Source: an uncultured Clostridia bacterium (GTDB lineage Bacteria > Bacillota > Clostridia > Christensenellales > Pumilibacteraceae). Taken from it: a stretch of DNA of 39,855 nucleotides. The stretch spans positions 1-39,855 of the forward strand of contig CANQAE010000010.1 of assembly GCA_947589465.1 (NCBI GenBank), given 5' to 3'. Numbering within the stretch: the first letter of the stretch is position 1; each line of letters begins with the position of its first letter. Both the position numbers and the translations under genes were made by a program. This document shows, in pieces, positions 1-11,552 of the stretch. The notes beneath the pieces were generated by a model. The model did no database searches, was not told where the DNA came from, and worked only from the letters and a program-made list of their open reading frames with translations.

Positions 1-2
1 TC

Positions 3-371
3 CCTTATCCGGGATTTGCCACCGATATGCAACCGATTTTCGTATCGGTGCTTGCCTGTGCGAAAGGCAGAAGTTCGGTGACCGAAACGCTTTTCGAAAA
101 CAGGTTCAGATACGCCTACCAACTCGAACGAATGGGGGCGAAGATAATTCCCGACGGCGACAATACTTTGCTGATAGACGGATGCAAACTGCACGGAGCC
201 GACGTGTATGCGCAAGATCTTCGCGGCGGAGCGGCGCTTACGGTGGCGGCGCTTGCGGCGGACGGCATAACGGTCGTACACGGCGTCGAACATATCGACA
301 GGGGATATCAAAATATCGAACGGGAACTGAATAACATAGGCGCAAACGTTTCGCGTATCAAGGGGGACTGA
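3..371 (+). CDS. murA: UDP-N-acetylglucosamine 1-carboxyvinyltransferase, C-terminal part (5' end outside window)
   Basis: This is the last 122 codons of MurA (EPSP synthase fold), the cytoplasmic enzyme that moves enolpyruvate from PEP to UDP-GlcNAc in the first committed step of peptidoglycan synthesis. The reading frame is open to the window edge, so the start is missing. Visible family motifs are the T-D-M-Q-P segment with the catalytic Asp, T-E-T-L-F-E-N-R-F, and the C-terminal G-Y-Q-N-I-E-R-E-L segment. The PEP-reactive Cys lies upstream of the window. Its place just before ftsQ-ftsA-ftsZ fits a division and cell-wall cluster. Many Firmicutes carry two MurA paralogues; which one this is cannot be told from the fragment. 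Confidence 0.95.
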   Translation, partial: PYPGFATDMQPIFVSVLACAKGRSSVTETLFENRFRYAYQLERMGAKIIPDGDNTLLIDGCKLHGADVYAQDLRGGAALTVAALAADGITVVHGVEHIDRGYQNIERELNNIGANVSRIKGD

Positions 372-389
372 AAATCCCTCCTTTTTTTT
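361..389 (+). terminator. Rho-independent terminator overlapping the murA stop codon
   Basis: GGGGGA (362-367) pairs with TCCCTC (375-380, one G-U pair) around a 7-base loop, followed at once by eight T. The loop contains the murA stop codon (369-371), so the hairpin begins inside the last codons. The stem is short, so some read-through into ftsQ is possible. Confidence 0.6.
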
Positions 390-420
390 GCAATGGCACG
401 CAAAAAAGTTATTTTAACGC

Positions 421-449
421 TTGCTTTTTTATTTGTGCTTTGCTATAAT
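421..449 (+). promoter_or_regulatory. sigma-A promoter for ftsQ-ftsA-ftsZ
   Basis: TTGCTT (421-426), 17-bp spacer, TATAAT (444-449), with TGC directly before the -10 (extended -10). The expected start of transcription is near 456, only about 2 bases before the ftsQ ATG at 458. Confidence 0.75.
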
Positions 450-457
450 ATAAATGT

Positions 458-1225
458 ATGCGTAACAAAAGATTGCTGATAATATTTGGAGTACTTCTTT
501 CGTTAACTCTGCTTATCGCCATTGGCAGTGCTGTTTTCAGTATAAGGACGGTCACCGCATATTGTTACAATTACGACGACGACGTTCTTATAGAACGTGT
601 TTTGCAAAACAAGAGCAAGTTGATGGGCAAAAGTATATTCGCGCTCAACGAGGACGCTTTGATCGAGGAAGTCGAAAAAAACGTCGGCGGTATAAAAGTA
701 ATCAACATCGAAAGGCTGTTTCCCAATAGAGTATCTATCAACTTCATCAAGTTGTACGATTATTTTGAAACGAAATACAACGGTTTTTACTACAAATTCG
801 GCATTGACGGAAGAATAGTGGACAAGCAGGAGGAGAGCGCGGGCGAAAGCGTAATAAACGTGAAATTCGACCTCGACGAAGAACCTGCCGTTGACGGTAC
901 TCTTGCCGCCGCAAAAGGATTTTCCGCTTTGCAAAGTATGACGCAAAGACTCGAAAACCTTCAATATGCCGGTTCGGATTCGACGGTAATAATCGAATGT
1001 ATAGATTTTTCATTCAGCGATTCGACAATTTATATCAAAATGCGCAGCGGCGTGCTTATAAAACTTTTGCGCTACGAAAACGCGGATATCAAATTGTGGA
1101 AGGCTCTTTCGTTGTATATGGCAAAACCGGATTACAGACGTAGCGGTACTATCATAGCCACCGATGCGGATCGCGTAGATTATTCGCCATATATCGACAA
1201 TGAATACGAGGAGGGTAATTTATGA
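458..1225 (+). CDS. ftsQ: Cell division protein FtsQ/DivIB
   Basis: A 255-residue bitopic membrane protein: short basic N-terminus (residues 1-6), one membrane helix (about 7-30), then an extracellular POTRA domain (about 30-105) with the typical pattern L-M-G-K-S-I-F-A-L-N and F-P-N-R-V-S-I, followed by a beta domain. FtsQ/DivIB joins the FtsL-FtsB complex and controls septal peptidoglycan synthesis. Its position between murA and ftsA is the classical one. The stop overlaps the ftsA start by 4 bp (ATGA), suggesting translational coupling. No Shine-Dalgarno sequence precedes the ATG, and the predicted transcript starts about 2 bases upstream, so translation may be leaderless. The family diverges quickly, so the call rests on topology, POTRA pattern and context. 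Confidence 0.88.
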   Translation: MRNKRLLIIFGVLLSLTLLIAIGSAVFSIRTVTAYCYNYDDDVLIERVLQNKSKLMGKSIFALNEDALIEEVEKNVGGIKVINIERLFPNRVSINFIKLYDYFETKYNGFYYKFGIDGRIVDKQEESAGESVINVKFDLDEEPAVDGTLAAAKGFSALQSMTQRLENLQYAGSDSTVIIECIDFSFSDSTIYIKMRSGVLIKLLRYENADIKLWKALSLYMAKPDYRRSGTIIATDADRVDYSPYIDNEYEEGNL

Positions 1226-2370
1226 CTCAGGAAGATGTGGCGATCCTTGATTTCGGATCAAGCAGGATCACCATTTTGATAGGGCAAAGGGGTATAAATA
1301 ATACTCTTTCAATAAGCGGAAAAGGCGAAACCGAATATGCGGGTTTCGGTGAAGGGGAGTTTTTTAGACCCGACCAGCTCGGACAAGCGATAGCGCACGC
1401 CATAAATCTTGCGGAAACGACCGCAAAAGCGAAGATCACCAAATTGTACATAGGCGTACCCGGAGATTTTACGCTTTGCGTTTGCAAGGATACCGAAATT
1501 ACGTTCAACAACAAAAAGCATAAAATAACCGAAGCCGATGTAACCGAACTTCACGAACAGGGAAATACTTTTTATCGCGATCCCGGTTTGACGCTCATCA
1601 ATATTCAACCGATATATTATGCTTTGAGCAATGAACGCCGACTCATCGAGCCCGTAGGTCTTGTTTCGGGCAAACTCAGCGGACATATTTCGTATCTTTT
1701 GGCGGAAACGCGTTTTGTGGAATTTATTTCGGGAATAATGAATTCGCTCGGCATCGAAGAATTCGAATTCGTTTCGAGCGTGCTCGCGGAAACATTGTTC
1801 CTGTTCGACGACATAAGACGAGATCAATATGTCGTGCTTATCGACGTCGGCTACATCACGACAAGCGTGGCGGTGGCGCGCGGCGACGGAATTTTGTCGT
1901 TACATTCTTTCAGTCTTGGCGGCGGCAATATAACCGCGGATTTAGCGGGATATTTCAAAATTTCGTTTGCGGAAGCCGAAATGTTGAAACGCAAAGTCGC
2001 GCTTACGCTCCTTATGGGGCAGGATGATATGTACGAGGTCAGCGGAAAGTATCCAGCGGCGCTTGTGAACGAACTCGTATCTTATCGTATAGGCATTATT
2101 GCCAAAACCGTAAAAAAATGCCTCGATATGTGCAATTATGTCATTCCCGACGATATTCCTTACAGTTTGACGGGCGGCGGCATTTCGTATATGCGGGGCG
2201 CAAAGGAAATTTTGTCAAACAAACTTAACAGACAAATCGAAGTCGTTGCTCCGCGCATCCCGCAAATGGAAGTTCCGGGATGGTCGAGCAGTCTTGGTCT
2301 TTTGAATCTTGCGCTCAGTATTCAGGAGCCGCAGAAGAAAGGCTTTTTCTCAAAGTTATTCAAAAAGTAA
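1222..2370 (+). CDS. ftsA: Cell division protein FtsA (actin-like membrane tether of FtsZ)
   Basis: A 382-residue actin/HSP70-fold ATPase that anchors FtsZ to the membrane. The phosphate-1 segment A-I-L-D-F-G-S-S (about 8-15), phosphate-2 segment [10 protein letters not shown] (about 205-214) and adenosine segment L-T-G-G-G-I-S-Y (about 315-322) are visible. The C-terminus ends in [11 protein letters not shown], an amphipathic membrane-targeting helix typical of FtsA. It is somewhat shorter than many FtsA proteins (about 400-440) and the middle region is divergent. It overlaps ftsQ by 4 bp and ends 14 bp before ftsZ, so the three genes form one unit. Confidence 0.9.
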   Translation: MTQEDVAILDFGSSRITILIGQRGINNTLSISGKGETEYAGFGEGEFFRPDQLGQAIAHAINLAETTAKAKITKLYIGVPGDFTLCVCKDTEITFNNKKHKITEADVTELHEQGNTFYRDPGLTLINIQPIYYALSNERRLIEPVGLVSGKLSGHISYLLAETRFVEFISGIMNSLGIEEFEFVSSVLAETLFLFDDIRRDQYVVLIDVGYITTSVAVARGDGILSLHSFSLGGGNITADLAGYFKISFAEAEMLKRKVALTLLMGQDDMYEVSGKYPAALVNELVSYRIGIIAKTVKKCLDMCNYVIPDDIPYSLTGGGISYMRGAKEILSNKLNRQIEVVAPRIPQMEVPGWSSSLGLLNLALSIQEPQKKGFFSKLFKK

Positions 2371-2384
2371 TTGGAGGTGCCATA

Positions 2385-3683
2385 ATGGAAACTAATAATA
2401 AAAACGAATTTTCGAAGTTGCCGGCGGTTATCAAGGTCGTCGGCGTGGGCGGCGGCGGTAATAATGCCGTAAACCGCATGATAGCAGTAAACATAAAAAG
2501 CGCGGAATTTATCGCGGTAAATACAGATTTGCAAGCACTCAAAATGTCGAAAGCCCCTTGTCGTATTCAGATAGGCGACAAACTTACTCACGGACAGGGC
2601 GCAGGTGCCGATCCCGAAAAAGGTCAGCGCGCCGCCGAGGAAAGCAAGTTGGCTATTACCGAATCCATAAAAGACGCCGACCTCGTGTTTATTACGGCAG
2701 GTATGGGAGGCGGAACGGGTACGGGCGCCGCTCCCGTCGTTGCGAGCATCGCAAAAGAAATGGGTAAGTTGACTGTTGCCGTCGTAACCAAACCGTTTGC
2801 GTTCGAAGGCAGAGTGCGTATGGAGCACGCCGAGATAGGTATTGCGAACCTTCGCAAGGTCGTTGATACTCTCGTAGTTATACCCAACGAAAAACTTATG
2901 CGCGTCGCTTCCAATCTTCCCATGATAGAGTCGTTCAAATACGCCGACGACGTATTAAGACAAGGTATTCAGGGCATAAGCGATCTTATCGTTTCGCCCG
3001 CTATGATCAACCTCGATTTCGCCGACGTTTGCACTGTTATGCGCAACAAGGGCGTCGCTCATATGGGCATAGGTCGAGGCACGGGCGAGGGTCGTACCAC
3101 CGAGGCGGTGAAGCAAGCCGTGTTCAGTCCGCTTCTCGAAACTTCTATCGAAGGCGCTACCAGCGTTATACTCAATATCATGGGTAGTCCCGACATGACG
3201 CTCGCCGAAGTGAACGAAGCCGCCGAACTCGTTAGGTCTGTCGTAAACAAGAACGCCAACATAATTTTCGGCGCAGATGTAAGAGATTCGCTCAAAGACG
3301 AGATCCTCGTTACCATCATTGCGACAGGCTTCGATACTCCCGCCAACGAGATGCGCGTGGTCAAAGATACCAATGCCAGACAGCGCGAAAATCATATAGG
3401 CATTTTCGGCGAAGGACCGCGAACGCAACCTGCTCAAAATCCCAATCAATTCGGGAACAATGTAAATAACAACAACGATTACGATCAGCGTTTCGCTCAA
3501 TTGCAACAGCAGGTTCAACAACAGCAGCAACAAATGCCGCCGATGCAACAGCAACCGCCGATGCAGCCTATGCCGCAGCCGACGCCGCAACCGAGGAATT
3601 TCAATACCACTCGCGTTCAGGTCGAGGACGACTATCCCGAATTTCTCAAACGAATGAAGGAAAGAAACAATAACAACAACTGA
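2385..3683 (+). CDS. ftsZ: Cell division GTPase FtsZ
   Basis: A 432-residue tubulin homologue that polymerises into the Z ring. Seen in order: [10 protein letters not shown] (19-28), the GTP signature [10 protein letters not shown] (108-117), and the T7 synergy loop N-L-D-F-A-D (209-214) with catalytic D211 and D214. After residue about 325 comes a linker (to about 413) very rich in Asn, Gln, Pro and Met, then the C-terminal peptide [11 protein letters not shown] (415-425), which binds FtsA and other partners, and an all-Asn tail. The start is the ATG at 2385 behind GGAGG (2373-2377); an open frame reaching back into ftsA is not the gene. Confidence 0.98.
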   Translation: METNNKNEFSKLPAVIKVVGVGGGGNNAVNRMIAVNIKSAEFIAVNTDLQALKMSKAPCRIQIGDKLTHGQGAGADPEKGQRAAEESKLAITESIKDADLVFITAGMGGGTGTGAAPVVASIAKEMGKLTVAVVTKPFAFEGRVRMEHAEIGIANLRKVVDTLVVIPNEKLMRVASNLPMIESFKYADDVLRQGIQGISDLIVSPAMINLDFADVCTVMRNKGVAHMGIGRGTGEGRTTEAVKQAVFSPLLETSIEGATSVILNIMGSPDMTLAEVNEAAELVRSVVNKNANIIFGADVRDSLKDEILVTIIATGFDTPANEMRVVKDTNARQRENHIGIFGEGPRTQPAQNPNQFGNNVNNNNDYDQRFAQLQQQVQQQQQQMPPMQQQPPMQPMPQPTPQPRNFNTTRVQVEDDYPEFLKRMKERNNNNN

Positions 3684-3700
3684 CAAATAATTTTATAGAA

Positions 3701-3739
3701 AATAATGGCTTATGTTATTGCATAGGCTATTATTTTTTT
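3701..3739 (+). terminator. Rho-independent terminator after ftsZ
   Basis: A 14-bp stem with two G-U pairs (3701-3714 with 3721-3734), a 6-base loop TTATTG, and a run of T to 3739. It closes the ftsQ-ftsA-ftsZ unit. Confidence 0.85.
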
Positions 3740-3840
3740 ATTATGTTTTGATTTTTATTCCGTCTGTTTTTGCCGAAATAGGGGAAGTTTTGCGCCAAAA
3801 TGTCTTTTTTTACCTCGATAATACAATTTGCTTCGTTTTA

Positions 3841-3849
3841 TGCTAAAAT
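3841..3849 (+). promoter_or_regulatory. Extended -10 promoter for the small gene at 3873
   Basis: TGC (3841-3843) joined to TAAAAT (3844-3849). No convincing -35 at 16-18 bp. The expected start near 3856 leaves a 17-base leader with AAGGAGG at 3859-3865, directly before the ATG at 3873. Confidence 0.45.
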
Positions 3850-3872
3850 TTGACTGAAAAGGAGGCAAGAAT

Positions 3873-4286
3873 ATGGCTAAAAAAACTATGAATGAATTGA
3901 AGCGGCGCGCTTTGCTCGCAAAGCAACGCATGAAAATGGGTTATTGGGAGCAGATGATGAAAGATCGCGAGAAACTCATAAACGAGGTCGGCTCGACCTA
4001 CGAGGGACAAAAAATGGTCAGCGACTACCAACGTGAAAAGTATAATCGCGAATTTAACGTTACGGTAAACAGATTTACGTCCAAGGATGAGCAACTCTAT
4101 GAAAAGGTGTGTGAGATCTTACGCGCCGACGAGTTCGTGATAAACCCCATCGCGCGACTTATCGACAAGACTGAGTATGACAATATGGACAACGAGGCTC
4201 GTCAGCGTTACGTCCTCGAACTTGCCGCAAAGTTTAGGGAACTGAAAGAGCGTTTCTACAAAGAAAATATGAGCAAGAGCGGTTGA
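3873..4286 (+). CDS. Hypothetical protein, highly charged and helical
   Basis: A 137-residue protein I do not recognise. It has a strong Shine-Dalgarno sequence (AAGGAGG, 3859-3865), its own extended -10 promoter, and codon use like its neighbours, so it is probably real. It is rich in Lys, Glu, Arg and Met, lacks Cys, has no signal peptide or membrane segment, and looks almost fully alpha-helical. The first 55 residues have a basic, coiled-coil-like pattern; a segment with N-P-I-A-R-L-I-D-K (about 91-99) may be a small globular part; the C-terminal 30 residues are again charged helix. It stands alone between ftsZ and pcrA, each with separate signals. Its closeness to ftsZ is suggestive but gives no function. 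Confidence 0.75.
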   Translation: MAKKTMNELKRRALLAKQRMKMGYWEQMMKDREKLINEVGSTYEGQKMVSDYQREKYNREFNVTVNRFTSKDEQLYEKVCEILRADEFVINPIARLIDKTEYDNMDNEARQRYVLELAAKFRELKERFYKENMSKSG

Positions 4287-4310
4287 AAATTATCTTTTTG
4301 ACAGGTGCAA

Positions 4311-4322
4311 AGCACGTGCTTT
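4311..4322 (+). promoter_or_regulatory. 12-bp perfect palindrome abutting the pcrA -35 box
   Basis: AAGCACGTGCTT is perfectly self-complementary and ends two bases before the -35 hexamer TTGACT (4325). This is a typical operator position. No known regulator is recognised from the sequence. Confidence 0.4.
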
Positions 4323-4324
4323 CC

Positions 4325-4353
4325 TTGACTGAAATCCTATTTTGTATTATAAT
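4325..4353 (+). promoter_or_regulatory. sigma-A promoter for pcrA-ligA
   Basis: TTGACT (4325-4330), 17-bp spacer, TATAAT (4348-4353). Expected start near 4360, giving a leader of about 140 bases. A second extended -10 (TGC TAAAAT, 4469-4477) without a clear -35 could give a much shorter transcript. Confidence 0.7.
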
Positions 4354-4359
4354 TACAAG

Positions 4360-4498
4360 CGAAAAACTTGCTTGCAAGGGATTTTTGAGCGAAGTAGATG
4401 AGCAGAAAACGTTTTACAAGTAAAACAGGGCGAAGCCTGACAAATATTTATTTTTTTGTCGTTTTCAATGCTAAAATATAAGGAAAGGAAAGTTGAAA
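4360..4498 (+). promoter_or_regulatory. Structured 5' leader of pcrA, function unknown
   Basis: The leader holds three short inverted repeats: GTTTTAC/GTAAAAC (4411-4417 with 4420-4426), CAGG..C/GCCTG (4426-4431 with 4435-4439, GAA loop, one bulged G), and GACAAA/TTTGTC (4439-4444 with 4455-4460) in a T-rich tract. It matches no riboswitch class I can recognise. It could be an attenuator or simply AT-rich spacer with a second promoter. Confidence 0.3.
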
Positions 4499-8655
<4,157 letters not shown>

Positions 8656-8678
8656 ATTTCGTGGAGAGGTATACGCTT

Positions 8679-9548
8679 TTGAAAAGTATGACCGGATACG
8701 GCAAGGGTGTATCGCAGCGCGAGAATTTAACGCTTACGGTAGAACTCAAAGCCGTCAACAACAGATTTCTGGAAATAAACGCACGGTTGCCTAAATATTT
8801 TATGGCGGGCGAGGAGATCGTTCGTAAGGAGATCGGCGCTGTAATAAAACGCGGCACCGTCGATTTTTTCTATGATTTGAAAGATTCGGGCGGATCGAAA
8901 ACGCTTATCGCCGACTACGAATTGGCTAAACTGTATTGCGACGTAGCCAAAGAACTTTCTTTGCGATTCGGCGTTTTGAATGAGTTGACTACGACCGATT
9001 TGATGAGGATCCCCGATATGATAACGGTCGCCAACGATTTTCCGTCCGAAGTTCTCGGCGAATTGCTTAAAGAAGCGACGTCAAAAGCCGTTGCCGAACT
9101 CGAAGTTATGCGCGTCAAAGAGGGCGAAAGCATCAAGCGCGATTTCAAAGAACTTATTGCGAGCGTGGAGAGATATCTATGCAAGGTCGTTTCCCGCGTG
9201 CCGTCGGTCGTCGAAGAATACAGAGAAAAACTCCAAAAACGCATTTCGGAATACTTGGGCGAAGTCGAGATAGATACCGCTCGCCTTGTAAACGAAGTCG
9301 CATTTTTTGCGGACAAAGCGGACATAAACGAGGAGATCAAGCGTTTGCATTCGCACATAGCCCAATTCAAAGAAACTCTCGAATCTGAGCGTGAAACGGG
9401 GCGAAAACTCGATTTTCTGGCGCAGGAAATGAATCGCGAGGTCAATACGATGGGAAGTAAATCCAACGATATCGAAATCACGAATTGCGTGGTCGCCATG
9501 AAAAACGAACTCGAAAAAATAAAAGAACAAATAAGGAATGTGGAATAA
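8679..9548 (+). CDS. yicC: YicC/YloC-family endoribonuclease
   Basis: A 289-residue YicC/YloC family protein; family members act as endoribonucleases in RNA decay. The N-terminus M-K-S-M-T-G-Y-G-K is the family signature, and the C-terminal DUF1732 part ends with R-K-L-D-F-L-A-Q-E-M-N-R-E-V-N-T and S-K-S-N-D, also typical. The start is placed at TTG 8679, 9 bases after GAGAGG. A GTG at 8661 lies at the predicted transcription start and cannot have a ribosome site on that transcript. It is directly followed by gmk with no gap. Bacillus has remA between these two genes; it is absent here. Confidence 0.93.
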   Translation: MKSMTGYGKGVSQRENLTLTVELKAVNNRFLEINARLPKYFMAGEEIVRKEIGAVIKRGTVDFFYDLKDSGGSKTLIADYELAKLYCDVAKELSLRFGVLNELTTTDLMRIPDMITVANDFPSEVLGELLKEATSKAVAELEVMRVKEGESIKRDFKELIASVERYLCKVVSRVPSVVEEYREKLQKRISEYLGEVEIDTARLVNEVAFFADKADINEEIKRLHSHIAQFKETLESERETGRKLDFLAQEMNREVNTMGSKSNDIEITNCVVAMKNELEKIKEQIRNVE

Positions 9549-10154
9549 ATGGACAACGGTTTGCTTATTGTAATATCCGGTCCGTCGGGCGCCGGCAAAG
9601 GGACTATTTACAATTCGATATTGCAGAGAATGCCCGAAATAATGACTTCCGTTTCGGTTACGACGCGCAAGCCGCGCAAAACCGAAACCGAGGGCGTGGA
9701 CTATTATTTCAGGACCGAAAAACAGTTCGACGAAATGATAGCCGCCGATGAATTTTTGGAATATGCGGGTGTTTTCGATCACCGTTACGGGACGCCCAAG
9801 TCGCATGTTATGGAAGTAATAAAGCGCGGCGGCAACATTATGCTCGAAATTGACGTCAAAGGCGCAGAGCAAATAAAGAGCAAATTTCCGTCTTGCGTGA
9901 CGATATTCATTATGCCGCCGTCGTTTGCCGTTTTGGAAGAAAGACTGCGCGGACGCGGCACCGATGAGGAAGAAAGCATAGTAAAAAGGCTTGCGCGGTC
10001 GAAAAAAGAGTTGGAAAAGTTCGAAATGTTCGACTATATCGTTTTCAACGACGATCTTAACGACGCGATAAACGAATGTGTGTCTATAATCGTTGCCGAG
10101 CGTGACAGAACGAGCAGAAACGAAAATAAAATAAAAGCATTGCTAAACAGTTAA
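9549..10154 (+). CDS. gmk: Guanylate kinase
   Basis: A 201-residue guanylate kinase that phosphorylates GMP to GDP with ATP. P-loop G-P-S-G-A-G-K-G-T (about 10-18), the GMP-binding stretch S-V-T-T-R-K-P-R-K (about 36-44) with G-V-D-Y-Y-F, the D-V-K-G-A segment (about 100-104), and lid R-L-R-G-R-G-T-D all fit. Length is normal. It follows yicC immediately and precedes rpoZ by 14 bp with AAAGGAG, matching the conserved Firmicutes order. Confidence 0.98.
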   Translation: MDNGLLIVISGPSGAGKGTIYNSILQRMPEIMTSVSVTTRKPRKTETEGVDYYFRTEKQFDEMIAADEFLEYAGVFDHRYGTPKSHVMEVIKRGGNIMLEIDVKGAEQIKSKFPSCVTIFIMPPSFAVLEERLRGRGTDEEESIVKRLARSKKELEKFEMFDYIVFNDDLNDAINECVSIIVAERDRTSRNENKIKALLNS

Positions 10155-10168
10155 AGGAGAAAAAAGTC

Positions 10169-10366
10169 ATGTTAATAGATCCGCCTATCGATAAATTGAT
10201 AGAAAAAGTAGGTTGCAAATACGCTCTTGTATGCCTTGTATCTCAAAGAGCGAGGTTTTTGGAGGACAAGAGAGCAGATTATTTGGCGCAAACGGGAGAG
10301 AATTCGATCACCATGGCGTCAAAGGAAATTTATTCGGGCAAAGTAAAACTTGCATACGAGGATTGA
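10169..10366 (+). CDS. rpoZ: RNA polymerase omega subunit
   Basis: A 65-residue protein with the omega pattern: M-L-I-D-P-P-I-D-K-L (1-10), Y-A-L-V-C-L-V-S-Q-R-A-R-F-L (about 18-31), and the C-terminal K-E-I-Y-S-G-K-V. Omega wraps the beta' C-terminus and helps RNA polymerase assembly. It sits between gmk and coaBC as in most Firmicutes. Start ATG follows a clear AAAGGAG. Confidence 0.95.
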   Translation: MLIDPPIDKLIEKVGCKYALVCLVSQRARFLEDKRADYLAQTGENSITMASKEIYSGKVKLAYED

Positions 10367-10367
10367 T

Positions 10368-11552
10368 TTGATTTTTAAGGGAAAGACAATAGCCGTTTGC
10401 GTCACGGGAGGCATAGCGGCATATAAGGCGTGCGAAATTGTGAGCAGGCTGAAAAAGAAAGGCGCTGAGGTCCATGTGGTGATGACTCACAACGCCGTTA
10501 ATTTTGTTACGCCGCTAACTTTCGAAACGCTTTCGGGCAACAAGGTCATAACCGATAATTTCGACCCCGACCGAGAATGGGAGGTCGAACACATTTCGCT
10601 TGCAAAGAAATGCGATTTGTTCCTCGTTGCGCCTTGCACCGCAAACGTCATAGGAAAGTTGGCGTCGGGTATAGCGGACGACTTTTTGACCACTTGCCTT
10701 ATGGCGGTGACTTCGCCGATAGTTATTGCGCCGGCTATGAACGTCAATATGTACCAAAACGCTGCGTATCGTGCGAACGAAAGCAAGTTGAAAGAGCGCG
10801 GCTATAAGTTCATAGAACCGGATAGCGGACTTTTGGCTTGCGGGGACGTCGGCAAGGGAAGGCTCGCCGAACCGTCCGCGATCGTCGAGGAATTGGAGAA
10901 AATTTTTTTTCCGCGTCGCGATCTCGCCAACAAAAAAGTGCTTGTTACTCTCGGCTCTACGCGAGAACCTATCGACCCCGTGCGCTACATAACAAATGCG
11001 AGCAGTGGAAAGATGGGCGTAGCCATCATCGAGGCGGCGCTTAAAAGGGGTGCCGAAGTTACCGCAGTTTGCGGATTCGTTTCGGTCGAATTGCCGAGCG
11101 AAGCGAATATCGTGCGCGTTTCCACTACCGAAGAAATGTATAAGGCTGTGGATAAGCACTTCGAAAACGCCGATTATCTCATTATGGCTGCCGCACCCGC
11201 AGATTACACGGTCGAAAATTACAGCGAAAATAAAATTAAAGAAGCCGCGCCTTGTTTGCGCCTTAAAAAGAATATAGACATTGCGGCGCAAATGGGCAAG
11301 AAAAAGGGGAATAGAAGGCTCGTGGTGTTCGCCGCCGAAACCGAAAATACGATTGAAAATGCTTCGAAAAAACTTTTGAATAAAAATGCCGATGTTGTGG
11401 TGGCGAACGACGTTACTCAATCGGGAGCGGGATTCAACGTTGACACGAACATAGCGACAATTATTACAAAAGAGCAAATAAGGTCTTTGCCGATAATGAG
11501 CAAAGTCGAACTTGCCGAGATAATTTTGGATACGATGCAAGATGTACGCTAA
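10368..11552 (+). CDS. coaBC: Bifunctional phosphopantothenoylcysteine decarboxylase / phosphopantothenate-cysteine ligase
   Basis: A 394-residue fusion for two steps of coenzyme A synthesis. The N-terminal CoaC half (1-185) is a flavoprotein with G-K-T-I-A-V-C-V-T-G-G-I-A-A-Y-K, the catalytic His in E-H-I-S-L-A, and P-A-M-N-V-N-M. The C-terminal CoaB half (about 187-394) has D-P-V-R-Y-I-T-N-A-S-S-G-K-M-G and the V-V-A-N-D-V segment. The start is placed at TTG 10368, five bases after GAGGA and one base after the rpoZ stop; a TTG at 10350 inside rpoZ is possible but has no ribosome site. It overlaps priA by 11 bp. Confidence 0.96.
   Translation: MIFKGKTIAVCVTGGIAAYKACEIVSRLKKKGAEVHVVMTHNAVNFVTPLTFETLSGNKVITDNFDPDREWEVEHISLAKKCDLFLVAPCTANVIGKLASGIADDFLTTCLMAVTSPIVIAPAMNVNMYQNAAYRANESKLKERGYKFIEPDSGLLACGDVGKGRLAEPSAIVEELEKIFFPRRDLANKKVLVTLGSTREPIDPVRYITNASSGKMGVAIIEAALKRGAEVTAVCGFVSVELPSEANIVRVSTTEEMYKAVDKHFENADYLIMAAAPADYTVENYSENKIKEAAPCLRLKKNIDIAAQMGKKKGNRRLVVFAAETENTIENASKKLLNKNADVVVANDVTQSGAGFNVDTNIATIITKEQIRSLPIMSKVELAEIILDTMQDVR

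Noticed and set aside
2280..2384. Longer FtsZ frame starting inside ftsA
   Set aside because: The extra residues do not match FtsZ, and ATG 2385 has a clear ribosome site.
4360..4498. Known riboswitch (GEMM-like GGGC...GCC element) in the pcrA leader
   Set aside because: Only a short hairpin is present; the conserved cores of c-di-GMP, TPP, SAM or T-box elements were not found.
8661..8681. GTG at 8661 as the yicC start
   Set aside because: It coincides with the predicted transcription start, and the ribosome site GAGAGG lies after it; TTG 8679 fits the family N-terminus.
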